Notes: a model not told the origin generated them from the letters alone. A stretch of 64,000 nucleotides of DNA from Ramazzottius varieornatus (GCA_001949185.1 BDGG01000011.1:666454-730453); one strand, 5' to 3'; shown: positions 31,053-42,679, counted from the first letter of the stretch. Program-made: numbers and translations.

Positions 31053-33947
31053 ATGTCTCATTTGGCGATTTTAAAAGCATTACTCTTGATTACTTTCTGC
31101 GCGAATTTGTCGAAGACTGACGCTACCAAAGGGAAGGTAGCATATAAGGCACACGATGCCGGAGTTCCTTGTGAAAGGTAAGGAATACAATTGTTCGGGT
31201 CTCTTTCCAAGAAAGCTTCAACTGACTCCTGATATGTCTTTGTCTTTTTTAGTCCGATTTACTGTTACGGAAGTTTGTTACATACAGTGCAAACTATGGG
31301 TCTCTTCAACGATTCGAAAGATTTCGTCGATCAGCCAGTGAAGAAAGAGTTTACTGTTCAACAGGTCCTCAAGGCCTTTGACAGGCTGAAACGACAGAAC
31401 GCGGGCAACTTGTCGAAAGAATCCGTCCTAAAGTTTGTGGACCGTCACTTTGTCGATGCCGAGCTAGCTGACAATGCCAGGAGATGCCCCTTGCTGGACT
31501 GGAAGAATGTGACCGAGGGCGGACTGCCCGTCTACCACAACATCAGCGACGTTAAGCTGCAAGAACTGGCCCTCCACATCCATGAGAAATGGCTAGACTT
31601 GGCGCGCAGCGTATGATAAAATTCTTTATTCAGTCTATTTCGAAATATAATATTGGGATCTAGAAAAACCAACTTGCGAAAGATCGGTGCTCTGAGTAGC
31701 GCACGGTCTCACCTAATAATACCGGAAACATGCGCCACAAGGGAAGACTCGACAAGATCGATTTTCAAGAAGCGCACTCTTCCAGCCTTTAACACTGGGA
31801 AGGTGCGCAACTTAGGTAGACATAATGTCGAGCTTGCTTGCCGAGCTCTCGTGACGACTGTCGTTGAGTGTAGCTGGGTAATTTCAACACGTGTGTTTTC
31901 TTGATAGATGGCGGACACAGGGGCAAGACCTTTGGTTGGCGAAGATGGACAAGGGGTACTGGAAGCCGATCTGCCAGACTCATTAGTTTCCCTGCCATAT
32001 CCCGCTATCGTTTCCGGTGGGCGTTTTCGGGAAGCCAACTACTGGGACTCTTACTGGATCGTGCAGGGTCTGCTGGTCTCCAAACTGACCGATACAGCCC
32101 GCGGAGTCATTCTCAACTTTGCCGATCTGATTGACAGGTATGGTACCTCGAAGAAAGGGATGACCGAGGTAGCAAAGTGTGTTTGTAGGATGGGATTTGT
32201 GCCAGCTGGAAACCGTGTTTACTATGGAAGACGATCGGCACCTCCTGTCTTGGCACTAATGGTCGATTCTTACCGTCGCAATCCTCATGTTACCGTCGGT
32301 CAGGGTAAGAAACTGGTTCAGGAGACGTTGCCGGCACTCGAAAGGGAGTATCGTTGGTGGATGGAACAACGCAATGTGACAGTACGTAGCGCTGATGGAC
32401 AATTGCAGGCCATTCTCAATGTTTACCGAGCGGGTCTTCTCGCTGCTCCCATGACCCATCCCCGACCTGAATTTTACTTGCAAGACGTTCATCGGGCTTC
32501 CAACTTATCCGACCCTTCAAGTGAGATTCGACAACCTAGATCTGAAGTTTGAACTAACGAAGAGCTCGGCAAACCAATTTCAAACATTGTTTTCCCAAGC
32601 GACGCACGTTCACGACGTTACTGGCAAGCAGCGTGCGCCACTTAGAATGATCCACTTAGAATGATCCACTTAGAACGCTCTCAGGTGGTGCACGTTGCCA
32701 TTATTATTAGCTGAGAGTATGCGCCACTGTGGAAAAAGGAGTCTGTCGAGTTTAGTTGCAAGGGTTTCATATCAATTATTTTTTTGCAGGTTGGGACAAG
32801 CTGTACCGAAATGGAGCAGCAGCATCCGAGAGTACTTGGAGCTCGTCTTCCCGCTGGACGGACGTCGAGGTGGAGGACATCGTGCCTGTCGACCTCAACG
32901 CTTTTCTTTGTGCCTATGAACGACAGATGGCCGAGTTTTACCACTCTACCGGCAATGAGAAGATGGCCGAAGAGTTTCAGGATTTGGCCAAGATCCGAGC
33001 AGATGCCATCCACGCTTTCCTGTGGAACGACACCGTCAAGATGTGGCGTGATTACGATGTGCGAGCCCAAAAACAACGGCCGGGTTTCTACTTGAGCCAC
33101 ATCGCGCCCATCTTTGCCCACTGTAGCGGCAAAGTTAATATTACTTCCACTGATTTTCTCCAAGCCGTCTTCAAATCCGCTGATGTTGGTTTTATTCTAA
33201 CGTTCTCGTATTTTTTTTCTTTGGATTTAAGAGTGATTTAGCAAATAAGATTAAGGTGGTTTTCGTGCTGTAGTTGAAAGAGGCGACCAAGTACCCGGGC
33301 GGAATTCCGGCTTCCGACGCAACAACGCCCTCTGGCCTGCAGTGGGACTACCCCAACGCCTTCGCTCCTCTCCAACTAATGCTCGTCGAAGGTTTGTTTA
33401 TGTTTTGACACCTATCTTTCTTACCATCACAGACCACGTGAGCTCGAAACCAATTGACATCCGCCAAACAGACTTGACAAGATTACGGAGTGGCGCACAT
33501 TCTGGTTGTTATCTGCTAGAAGCAAGCGCCACTTGTAGTAACAACCTTGTCTTATGTTTCCAACTGGCGCATGCTCACGGTGTGGTCGGCTTGAAACGTG
33601 CGTCGCTTTTTCTGCATCCACCGAACGCAAGGGAAATATTTTTTACAGGGTTCGCCGGTGAGGAGAAGTTTCGGGACGCTACGTTATCGTGGGCCCAGAA
33701 GTTTATGTCCAGCATCTACCGCGGGTACGAGGCCGACAAGGAGCTCTACGACCGCTATGACGTCAGTCGAGTGGCCGAGAAAGGCACAGGTGAAGAGTAC
33801 GAGGCGCAAGGCGGCTTTGGTTGGACTAACGGAGTAGCCTTGCGTCTGATGGAACTTTTCCCCCAGGACCTCAACGGCGCCGCCACGCACTTTGCAACGC
33901 TCTCCGTACTGTGCATGTCCTTACTTTCCTTGTTTATTTTCTTCTGA
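31053..33947 (+). CDS. Trehalase 2, paralogue lacking the canonical catalytic Asp
   Basis: Seven exons: 31053-31177, 31253-31610, 31908-32137, 32189-32520, 32790-33184, 33274-33391 and 33649-33947. They give 618 aa, with a signal peptide, the complete GH37 fold length and a hydrophobic C-terminus (LSVLCMSLLSLFIFF) fitting a GPI signal. It arose by tandem duplication next to trehalase 1. Key motifs have drifted: PGGRF is SGGRFREANYWDSYW; GWDFSSRW is TWSSSSRW, so the acid Asp is replaced by Ser (codon 32840-32842); QWDYPNAW is QWDYPNAF; and QEGFGWTNG is QGGFGWTNG, although the Glu of the GEEYEAQ segment remains. The reading frame is intact over 1.86 kb, so this is not a decayed pseudogene. I infer a trehalose-binding pseudoenzyme or an enzyme with altered chemistry. 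Confidence 0.9.
31694..31815. repeat. Family A hairpin doublet
   Basis: Trehalase 2 intron 2. The right flank ends GCTTGCCGAGCTCTCG. Confidence 0.88.
32596..32728. repeat. Family A hairpin doublet with inserted tandem repeat
   Basis: Trehalase 2 intron 4. The 14-bp tandem repeat separates the two units. Confidence 0.85.
32639..32676. repeat. Short tandem repeat, 14-bp unit
   Basis: About 2.7 copies of CACTTAGAATGATC, apparently grown from the right arm (CCACTTAG) of a family A hairpin in trehalase 2 intron 4. Confidence 0.8.
33488..33609. repeat. Family A hairpin doublet
   Basis: Trehalase 2 intron 6. Confidence 0.85.
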
Positions 33948-34860
33948 TGGCACATCCCGTGGGCGCGGAAAACGCAGGGCCAGCGACGTGTTATGATGTA
34001 TTGTATACCGCGGGCTATGGCACTAGCCGCGACAAGCATTGGCATTTCTGTTTAGAATATTTATTGCCACGATTGGCAGTCTGACGTGTCATACAAGGTA
34101 CTCTCGAACCATGCTGCATCGAAGATTCGCTTGATAGTCAGACATGCAGTGCATTAGTGACACTTTGATCTCTCACCCTGAAACAGGCACGGACTCAATT
34201 ACACCGCGTCTTAGTCGACTTCGCCTGACGAAGGATCTGACTTTAGTAGACCGGACTGACGAAGAAGTACTATAATGTCTAATTAAGGTCTCAAATCTGC
34301 GCAAGCTGAGAAGATACACCGACTACGCGCTCATTTCTGGCAGCTCGAATTCGGTTTTGATTTATAGCTTTGAACCATGTTGGCCCAGCTGCAGACAAAC
34401 AGCAAACACGCAGCAGCATAACAATGTCATGACTGTAAGCGGAAACAGGTTTCCATCAAGGATGGAATGAACCGGTGACATCGTATGAACACCGGTACGA
34501 TGAGGAGCACTAGTCGACACAGTATTGACTTCTCCGTAGACAAAAACACGCTGTAAACTCATGCGTTACACCTCGTTGACATCAGGCTTGATGTTGACAG
34601 CCAACGTTATCAAATATCGACCAGTTTCCTTTCACGGGGACTTTCCGCAGTGCGCGAGAGACCTCCCCAAATACATGCCCCATACGTGTGCCAAACAACA
34701 TCACAACACATAACACTGAGGCAAAACCTGCAGTGGAACTTCTACTGTGCATTCTGCTACTTATCATAAAACTTGGTCGAATACGACAAGCTTGAATAAT
34801 ATTTTTATTACTTGGTTTCGCTTATATTTGTCAACTTTCTCTCCGTTTCAACGGGATAAA
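33948..34860. other. Intergenic upstream of reticulon
   Basis: Nothing recognised. No hairpin unit lies in this 0.9 kb. It presumably contains the 3' UTR of trehalase 2 and the reticulon promoter. Confidence 0.4.
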
Positions 34861-36078
34861 ATGAACGGTCAGTATGGATTCGACGGCGAGGTGGACAGCC
34901 GAGGCGGCGCCAGCTACCAAACAAGTTCGTTGAAGAGCGATACGACAGCTTTCCCAACGGAAGAGCGAACGTCCAGCTACATGTACGAACAGGAAGTTCC
35001 CCGCCGGACCACCACTATGGTGCGTGACAGCCTGGACGATGGCTTTACAGGTGGCAATGCTGGGCTGGCTGGCAGCTACGAAGAGACGCGGCAGTTCAGC
35101 AATCAACGAACACCCCTACAGTCCCCCGTTGACTTTCAGCCGGTGGAAGAAACCCGCTTCCAGAGCTCCAATTCTCCGTCCTATGCCAACAGCACGCGGC
35201 CCGTCAGCACCAACAGCTTGGACGAAGGCCAGTCGATGCAGCGGGAGAAGGAAGTCTTCGGCGAGCATTACTGGCAGCTGGAGCAAGAACGGAAGCAAAG
35301 GGAACAGAGCGCCAACATCAACGACTTTGACATGGACAAGCGCGGTGGACTGCACAGCGCTTCTCGTCATCGTCCAGCCAATTACGCCGTGGCCGATATC
35401 CTCCTGTGGAAGAACGTCAAGGACTCTTCCGTGGTCTTTAGCCTGGGGGCTTTCCTCCTCTTCTGTCTGACGCGCTTCTCCTTGATCACCCTGCTGGCCT
35501 ATTCTTCGCTGGCCGTCCTGACGCTGGCCGGCGGCTGGGTCTTCGTCAAGCAGATGATGCAGACCTTCCAGAAGACGTCGTCGGCCAAGGCCGAAGGAGA
35601 CGCTGCCCCCGCCCCCACCCATCCCTTCCACAAGCAGCTGCAGCGTGAGGTGGTCATCCCACCCGACTACGCCCACCAGACGCTGGACAGCGTACTGCAG
35701 CCCATCAACTCGACGCTGCTGCGCATGCGCAACCTCTATTTGGCTGACTCGCTGGCCCAGACGCTCAAGCTGGCATTCTTCATGTACATTCTGACGTATG
35801 TTGGCCGGTGGTTCAACCTGCTGACGCTGGTCAGTATCGGCTGGGTCTTGGCCTTCGTCGTGCCCCGCGTCTACACCATGTACCGTCCCCAAATCGATGG
35901 CGGCTTAAAGAAAATGGAAGGCCAGGCTAGGATGGCCAGTGATAAGGTGATGGCCGTCTTCAACCAACAGAAGGATAAGATGATGCATGGGAAGAATGCA
36001 GCAGCAGCTGACACTAGCGCCAGCTACAAGAGCGAAGTCAAGACCACCGTCACCGTCAAAGGAAAGAAGAGCCAGTAA
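34861..36078 (+). CDS. RTN: Reticulon family ER-shaping protein
   Basis: Single uninterrupted exon of 406 codons (405 aa). A hydrophilic N-terminus (1-175), rich in Ser, Thr, Arg and Gln, precedes a reticulon homology domain. That domain starts at VADILLWKNVKDSSVVF (~177) and has two long hydrophobic hairpins (FSLGAFLLFCLTRFSLITLL and LTLVSIGWVLAFVVPRVYTM) around a hydrophilic loop. The tail is basic (TVKGKKSQ). Reticulons insert as hairpins in the ER and curve tubules. The ATG at 34861 follows ACGGGATAAA and starts the sensible N-terminus; the frame is open further upstream but without features. The lack of introns is unusual beside its multi-exon neighbours. Strong codon bias (CTG, ATC, AAG, GCC) suggests high expression. 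A polyadenylation signal lies at 36295. Confidence 0.93.
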   Translation: MNGQYGFDGEVDSRGGASYQTSSLKSDTTAFPTEERTSSYMYEQEVPRRTTTMVRDSLDDGFTGGNAGLAGSYEETRQFSNQRTPLQSPVDFQPVEETRFQSSNSPSYANSTRPVSTNSLDEGQSMQREKEVFGEHYWQLEQERKQREQSANINDFDMDKRGGLHSASRHRPANYAVADILLWKNVKDSSVVFSLGAFLLFCLTRFSLITLLAYSSLAVLTLAGGWVFVKQMMQTFQKTSSAKAEGDAAPAPTHPFHKQLQREVVIPPDYAHQTLDSVLQPINSTLLRMRNLYLADSLAQTLKLAFFMYILTYVGRWFNLLTLVSIGWVLAFVVPRVYTMYRPQIDGGLKKMEGQARMASDKVMAVFNQQKDKMMHGKNAAAADTSASYKSEVKTTVTVKGKKSQ

Positions 36079-36294
36079 AAGGGATTTTGCCTTCCCTGTA
36101 ACACTCTAACAGCTTTGAGCTTTCATTTATACCTGCCAGATATTCCATTGTGTACTGTACAAGATTTGATTTGACTTGTTCAACCAACATTGCATGTATT
36201 ATATGTCAAATACATTCTGGTGATTTCGATAGCAAAGGACCATGGCTAATTTCTTTTGTCTAACCACATGTGTATTCCGGCTGTCCGCCTTCCC

Positions 36295-36300
36295 AATAAA
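36295..36300 (+). terminator. Polyadenylation signal of reticulon
   Basis: AATAAA, immediately followed by a second overlapping AATAAA-like repeat, lies 217 bp after the reticulon stop codon. Confidence 0.6.
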
Positions 36301-37516
36301 TAAACTTTGAAAAAATGTGCTTTGAAGTTTGGACAGGGCGTGTTGATTACAAGCACATTCACAGTCTGCAGGCTTAAATCTGACACTTTTGATCCATCCA
36401 TGGTGGAACTACAGGAAGTTAAATGGCGTTGTGAGGTAGCTTCCCTGCCAGACTTCAGCCCAAGATCGCAGGAGACTTTGTCGGGACTGAACGAAGCATA
36501 CGCTCATCAACTTGCAATGCCCGCAGTTCGAGCATATGGGAGGCCGGCAAACAGTTTCCGGACCATCGTCTTCAAGTAGCGCAAATGTGCAGGCATTGCC
36601 AAAGCAAACTGCGCCACTCAAAACAGCGATCGTCCCGAAATTGTTTGCCGGCCTTCCTCCCGTGGCCGATATCCTTTGGTCTAGCGAACTCCTATCAACT
36701 TCGGGCGCTGCGGTACGAGACGACCTCGGCTTACAGGAAACACTGTAAGGTGGAAGGGTTTCGAAGGTCGAGGAAAGGTACTCTATCGGTTTAGCCGATG
36801 GGCGATTAGTACAACACCTGTTATACAGTAGCAACTTGATGGCGACATGAACTGTGTGGATAGTGATTGGTGTTTGATAGTAGCAATTGCTCTTGGTAAT
36901 TAGGGCCCTTGTTTTAGGCGGGTATGGATCGGAAAAGCGTAGCGGTGCGTTGACTTGCCCAAGTGGGGCAATTACGGTAAGATGACCGGTTTGCCGGCTG
37001 GAGCTTAGGTTTGGTGCCACACCAACCTTCCAAGGTCTCGGTCGTCTCAGTTTGCCCCAGCACAATAGGCAAAGGGGCTTCTTAACGATAAAATCCCTGC
37101 TCATCTGCCCGCCGCCTTAGCCAAAGCTCTAGACTATCAAGTCCGAGGCTTGACCAGCTAGGTTAGTCCTCCAGCTTTGGACCTCTTGTCCAGTCGCGTC
37201 TTGAGGTACCTCCGATGCGGAGTAGAACGACTGTCTGCCTTACATCGACACACTCAACCTTGTCTTGCTATCAGTCTGCATCCTCTGATATCTCCTTCAA
37301 TCCCTCTGGATTATCCAATGTCTCAGCGCTACGTCTGTCTACAACAGAATGACCACACTCTCTGACGGATAGAAAGTCTTGTGGTGATCCTTCTCCTGTC
37401 GTCATTCAAAGGCCCTTTTGTCTCCAGTTGTGTGCCTTCTTGGAGGACTCTTGTTGGGGCTCATAGGCCACACAACCCTACCCCCACAAGTCCGCCCAGT
37501 GTTTTCTGTTGGAAGA
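36301..37516. other. Intergenic between reticulon and the EGF/LDLa gene
   Basis: It holds one single hairpin (36573-36618) and otherwise nothing recognised. A long minus-strand ORF crosses it but lacks support. Confidence 0.4.
36573..36618. repeat. Family A single hairpin
   Basis: Intergenic after reticulon. The flanks read GCCGGCAAACAG and TTGTTTGCCGGC, a compensated variant of the usual GAGCTCGGCAAAC end. Confidence 0.82.
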
Positions 37517-39223
37517 ATGAAGCGCCGGTCGAGGGATAACCTGTTGGTATCGGTGGCGCTGCTGCTGACGTTGAGCTCCTTACTTCCCTTGTCGGAAGGT
37601 GCTAGTCTGCTGAATGCTCTGGGCTCCAAAGAGTCTTTCCTCCTTCGCCTGTTGTATGGACCATCGTGGGCAGCCCTGACACATCTGCACAGCTTCCGCA
37701 TGAACTTTGTGGGCTTTCAGTGCGACAAAACGGAGGACTGCATAACTGGCCATTGTGCCGACGATGGCAAGAATGTCAAACGTTGTGTCTGTGCGCCGGA
37801 CGAGGTCGACCATCCCGTGGCCGTCATACGCGGCGTCCAGTTTGAATGGAAAATCTGCCTTAAAAGTAAGATTGGTTGGAAAGTCGGTCGAAACAACCCG
37901 ACCAAAACGTCTTCCCCAAGTGGCGCACGATTCCAGTCTTTTTGGTCGAAACCATGCGCCACTTGCAATAAAGTTTTTATCGAGTTGTTCCAAGTGGCGC
38001 ACGGTTCTAAATTATTGATCTGGAGCGTGCGTCACCTGGGGAAACAATCGTGTGGATGCTTTCTCAGGTGGCGCAGGCTGTCGGTCTCGTTGAACGAAAG
38101 TCTGTGCCACTTGGGACACAAATCTCCTTGAGCCCCGCCTGAAGGAATACGTCCCTTTCTTATCCTTCGCTGCTAACCATGGCTTTTCCCCATTTTGTAG
38201 AGCGTTCGTACGGACAAAAGTGTCTGGTAGACAAGCAGTGCTCGGCGAAGGCCGGCAACAGTTTCTGTGAGGGCGTGTCGGCGGCCAGTGCCGGACAGTG
38301 CGTCTGCGAGGATTACTTCAAGCCCATCAACATCAACGGAGTCCTGGCTTGTACACCCGGTAAGTGGACGACTATTACACCCGCCATTTCACGCTCTTGA
38401 CACCGATTACAATACCAAGTGCTATAATATGTACAAGCTGGCTCAACTGGATCTCTTGACAGATCGCTTAGGCGGGCAGTGTGCTCAGGATGACGATTGC
38501 TCGGCAATTAAAATATTGAGCGACGAGGGAAGAGTTATTAACGTGCCAACCATCCATTCAGTCTGCCAACGCCCCGACAATGGGACGGACCAGAGCACCC
38601 GCTGTACGTGTCCGCCGGGCTTCGAGAACTCCACAGACGGACTGGCCTGCCAAGGTAATTAAAACATACAATCTCACAAGACCCCACGGCCTTTGCTCTA
38701 ACCTCCTTCTCATCCAGATATCAACGAGTGTGCTTCGCAATATCCGGACGGACCGTGTGCGGTGAATGGGCGAGACAACCCAGCGGTCCTGTGCGTCAAC
38801 CGACCTGGGTCCTACGAGTGTAAATGCCAGTACAAATTCGGTATCCAGAATGGTAATGGCGATCACGGCATTTGTAAGTGGGACGAGTACAACATCCTGT
38901 CCAACTTACAGCACAGAAGCCAATTTCAGGTCTTTCTTATCAAAACAGGTTGCGAAGCGGGCTTCTTTCCCTGCCGTTCGGGATCGCGGTGCTTCCGGCT
39001 AGAAGAGTTCTGTAATGGTGTGCCCGACTGTTTGGACGATTGTTCAGATGAGAAAATGTACTTTTGCAATTTCAACGACGTCTATCCGGCACCGGACTAC
39101 AGACTCTACCCTCAGTGAGTCGCTCCCCAATATATTCAAAATTGGCGCAAAGTTCTGAACTTGCTCTTTCGCAGGTGTTTGTTGGACAATGTCGCTCCAT
39201 TTACTTCAAACATCAGACAATAA
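37517..39223 (+). CDS. Secreted EGF-like / LDL-receptor class A domain protein
   Basis: Six exons: 37517-37865, 38201-38359, 38463-38654, 38718-38873, 38949-39114 and 39175-39223. They give 356 aa. A signal peptide (LLVSVALLLTLSSLLPLSEG) is followed by Cys-rich modules starting at residue ~74 (FQCDKTEDCITGHC, then YGQKCLVDKQCSAK, then LGGQCAQDDDCSA). A calcium-binding EGF domain begins DINECASQYPDGPC and closes with GSYECKC. An LDLa module (FPCRSGSRCFRLEEFCNGVP, then DCSDE) follows, with a short tail. There is no transmembrane segment, so it is probably an extracellular ligand-binding or matrix protein. The exact orthologue is not recognised. Exon borders follow domain borders with mainly phase 1 introns, as usual for shuffled extracellular modules. 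Intron 1 holds a hairpin triplet. Confidence 0.88.
37917..38114. repeat. Family A hairpin triplet
   Basis: Intron 1 of the EGF/LDLa gene. Units at 37917, 37991 and 38065. Confidence 0.9.
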
Positions 39224-39442
39224 CGTTTGCTTGATCAGCTCTTTCAGAAGGCAAACGGAGTTTGTGATGAGAGGAGAAATCTTATGCATGGAGATCAAGT
39301 TTTTTTATCCCATCGCTCGGAATTTGAGCGAGCAGCGCTTGTGATCGCATGGCTTCATGGGCTGGTTTCTTCATCGAATAACCAGTGGGCAGGATCAAAT
39401 CATTCATCGCGATGTCTTATGTACGCTGCCTGCGTGTATTGC

Positions 39443-42160
39443 TCAAAGTCGTTTCTGCTTTTGTCTTTTTGCCGTAATGCCCATACCAGTAAAAGTAATC
39501 AACATCTGAGTCCACGGAGTTACGAGTCTACCCAGTTGGCCTTTGGTTCTTGTCCAATCCAGATCCTTTAGTACCATTCCGACACCTCCTGCAAACGCCA
39601 TAGCCACACCAGCAAGCTCCACGCTCGAGGCTTGTCGACCAGCGAAAACTCTCTCCCACCCTAAAAATAACTTGCACATTACACAGTCCTGGCTTATTAG
39701 CCAGCAGTAGGAGCTCGGCACACAAACTCGACAACACTGTATCGCAAATGGCGCGCATGTTCACTGTTATTAGCTGGAAGAGTGCGCCACTTGGGCAAGG
39801 AATAGTGTTGAGTTTTTCCAAGCGGCGCACGTCTTCAGCGCTATTTACCAGATGAGTGTGCCACTAGGAAGAAAGATATCGACGAGTTTCTTTGCTTAGC
39901 CTCCCACTTAATTACAGCCCGTTCCAGCCAAGTTGTCCCTCGCGAATTTTCACTACTGTTTCAAAAATTTAGATCCATGCGTTTCGCCCCATCCCAACCC
40001 GTTTTCAACACTTCGACTTGTGCTCTGTATGATACAATTGGTTTGAGAGCATTCATGTAGAAGACCACTTTGAAAACCCATCTTGAAACAAGGTCGTTTT
40101 GACACGTCCACTCTGCTTGTTGCCGTAGAATAAAAATCTCAGTTCTCACTCCGTCAAAACAACAAAATTTCGTGTTCGCAGGTTGAAAACAGATTGTCGT
40201 AACAGTGCTTTCAAAGAAAAGTTCTCGTTAGGAATTCGAAAATGACGCGAGATGTCAAATTAAGAATTAGAATTGAAGTGTCACCCCAACCAACTGGCGC
40301 GCATGTTTTTGCGACAGGCAGAAAAACAGATGTGGGACTCTTCTAACCCACGATAGCTTTTCGGCCTTTCTTGTTGTCAAACGGTTCCAAATTGCCGAAG
40401 TAACGACAAAAATGTTTGACACAGGCAGAAACATTATTTGGTCAGAAGAAGCAAATTTCCGATCGAACGGGGACAACTTGGCTGGAACGGACTGAAGTTT
40501 CTGCAAAAACTTCCATAAAACTATCGTTATCTTACAATAGGCGCTTGGAATGATTAGAAGCATGTGGAGAGACGTGAAGGCTTGGGGTAGATGCACTACT
40601 GCCGCGTTGACGATCGAGATCACCGCTAAAATATACAGATTTTCCTTCCGCGCCTTTTTGTTCTCTAAAAAAATAGTTTCGGTTCTTACACATTGCCATT
40701 GTGGATGTAGTGATAAGTTGGCCCCATGGTAGACTGCGAACATCCCAGTATTCAATTCCTGTCCACTTGAGGTACATGACAAGTGGCCACATCAAGAGCA
40801 CCATAAGGGAGGCAGCCAGCGAGACGTAGAAGTAAAGTCCAGCCAAACCGCCTCTTCCTCTAAATTTAGCTCTGAACGCTACCTGAACGAAACATTTCAC
40901 ATTTCTCATTTCTAAAGAGAACTGGGGAAACCGCAAGTCTTACCTGCAGCGACGCAGTGAAAAGTCCACCAACTAGCATGACTAGAGCTTCCCGCCAGCG
41001 TGGGTTCATGTTTATCTCGACTAGGCAGAGCAAGGAGACTCCGGCGAGGTTAAGGATGGCGGGTGTCGGCAGCTGCAACAATGCAGCACTCCTACATGTA
41101 CCGTTACCTAATGCTCCTAGTTTTGGTATTCGGGAGCACAGCAAACAGTCTTGGCACTATCGCTTTTTCAAATGGGCCACCATTTCACCCAATGAACACT
41201 GAGGCGTGCGCCACTGGGGAAACTATCTCATGGAGTCTTTCAAGTGGTGCACGCTGCCGAGTAGTAACACTGGAAAATTGCGCCACTGGCGAGAATAATA
41301 TTGCATCGTTTGTTCGCGTTGTTCTGATTTACCTTGGCGCTTGAAAGACCGTTGCCAAAGACAAGAGTCGAAATAAGGTAGAGGAGAGGGATGCTGATGG
41401 TAGAAAGGGCAGCGAGGACCCCGGGTTCCCGAGCAGCAAACATGGGGAGGAAGCTGAGCCACTGTGACCCGATCATCAAGGATACGCAGAATATCATGTC
41501 GCGCCAAAACTTCCTCGTGGGTCCTTGTGAGTCTCCATACAATTTCTCACCGTCTCTACGAGTATACCATGTTACAGACTTCGCCGAAGAAAGAAGCGCA
41601 CGAGACGGATGGTTATTACCGTATTACGGCAGACAACGAGTCGCCTGCAGAAGCTTTATCGCCGCCAGGGAAAACTTTCCACCTCAAGAGGGCGTAAATT
41701 GGGAAAACGAAAGCACGGAAGAGGCAACGGAACCATATGACGAAAGCTGGTGCGTAAAATGTTGGCGTAGCGGAACGCTTGACAACGTTGAAAAGGAACC
41801 CTTGAAAGAGTGCGACAGAGACGGTGTAAACGCAACCGATCCCAAATTTCCAGGAACTCAGACTTTCCGTTTGCGGCTTCCTCCGACCTGTACAGGTAGA
41901 TTTTTTCCGAGACGTGTCATTTATTTGACTGCATATGCATGCAACTGGGTAGCCTGCATACCTTCCTTGTTAAATATCGGTTTGTCAGAGCGTTTAACGG
42001 GTTTCTCTTCCGACGTCGTAGATCTGCAAAAATGCATCACACAAACCCGCACAGTAGTGTCAGAGTCTTTACAGTGGACCAGCTACTTTATAGGCGACAA
42101 GCACGCATGTTCTCACCTGTTGAGCTTTTTCGATCCTTTTCGCGAGTTTGGCATTTCCAT
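39443..42160 (-). CDS. SLC35F3/F4-like membrane transporter (DMT superfamily)
   Basis: Eight minus-strand exons, 5' to 3': 42160-42117, 42023-41962, 41887-41683, 41555-41333, 41072-40944, 40882-40690, 40625-40536 and 39660-39443. They give 387 aa. A basic N-terminus (MEMPNSRKGSKKLN) precedes about ten hydrophobic segments, including GIGCVYTVSVALFQGFLF, FYAPAFVIWFRCLFRAFVFP, MIFCVSLMIGSQWLSFLP, AREPGVLAALSTISIPLLYL, SVISIVNAAVVHL and VELAGVAMAFAGGVGMVL. The FYAPAF and WFRCLF segments resemble the FDAPFFLTWF region of SLC35F3/F4, a subfamily in which SLC35F3 is linked to thiamine transport. Substrate and membrane location here are inferred only. The 90-bp exon 7 is supported by matching phases and by completing a missing membrane span. 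The gene is head-to-head with the sulfatase remnant. Introns 4 and 7 hold hairpin doublets. Confidence 0.82.
39710..39905. repeat. Family A complete doublet element
   Basis: Left end GGAGCTCGGCACACAAACTC, cores at 39745 and 39819, right flank CGACGAGTTTCTTTGCTTAG. In intron 7 of the SLC35F-like gene. Confidence 0.9.
41169..41288. repeat. Family A hairpin doublet, first unit decayed
   Basis: SLC35F-like gene intron 4. Confidence 0.8.
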
Positions 42161-42679
42161 GCCGGCTAGGCGCGGTCCGTTCCTCAAACGCGGTGTTTCA
42201 AGTGGATAATGTCATGGCGCACCTTCCCGATACTTTGCAAATGGTGGTGCCGCGATATTTGTCCAAGAACGGAGCGACAAGCTCTGCAAATATGGAGTCA
42301 CTCTATTTAGACCTGCACCTCATGGCACATGCTTTCCTACTGTAAATCGTACTGTTGCGCATTACATCAGAAATTCATTGCTGGATTAACGACTTTAGAA
42401 ATGACTGTCTGATTACGGATATGCTAACGTGCTCTCGAAATCGACTCACCTAGTTTGCCTCTAGGCGGCGCCAGCATGCTTTCTAACAGCTGTAGCCTGT
42501 TCGGCTTTTGTATCTCGAACTTTCATGATAACGATCCGTACCAAGAAACCGGTATTTGCAGCTTTATCTCCTGGTCTAATTTCTCAAGCTTTTTCTTCGG
42601 AAATTTTTGGCAGCTATATCTTATTTTAAGGCTGCTCAAATGTATCGACGCGTGATGGTGGATCTTGTTTTCTTAAAAG
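42161..42679. other. Divergent promoter region
   Basis: 519 bp between the start codons of the SLC35F-like gene (minus) and the sulfatase gene (plus). There are no hairpin units and no exon-like frame. Confidence 0.4.

Noticed and set aside
35116-35892. 258-codon minus-strand ORF
   Set aside because: It is the antisense shadow of the reticulon coding exon, caused by its codon bias.
36409-37104. 231-codon minus-strand ORF between reticulon and the EGF/LDLa gene
   Set aside because: It runs through a family A hairpin, has no family resemblance, no signal or domain pattern, and contains the recurring repeat-derived residues.
41391-42209. 272-codon plus-strand ORF
   Set aside because: It lies antisense to four well-supported exons of the SLC35F-like gene. 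That gene has consistent phases and membrane segments, while this ORF has none.
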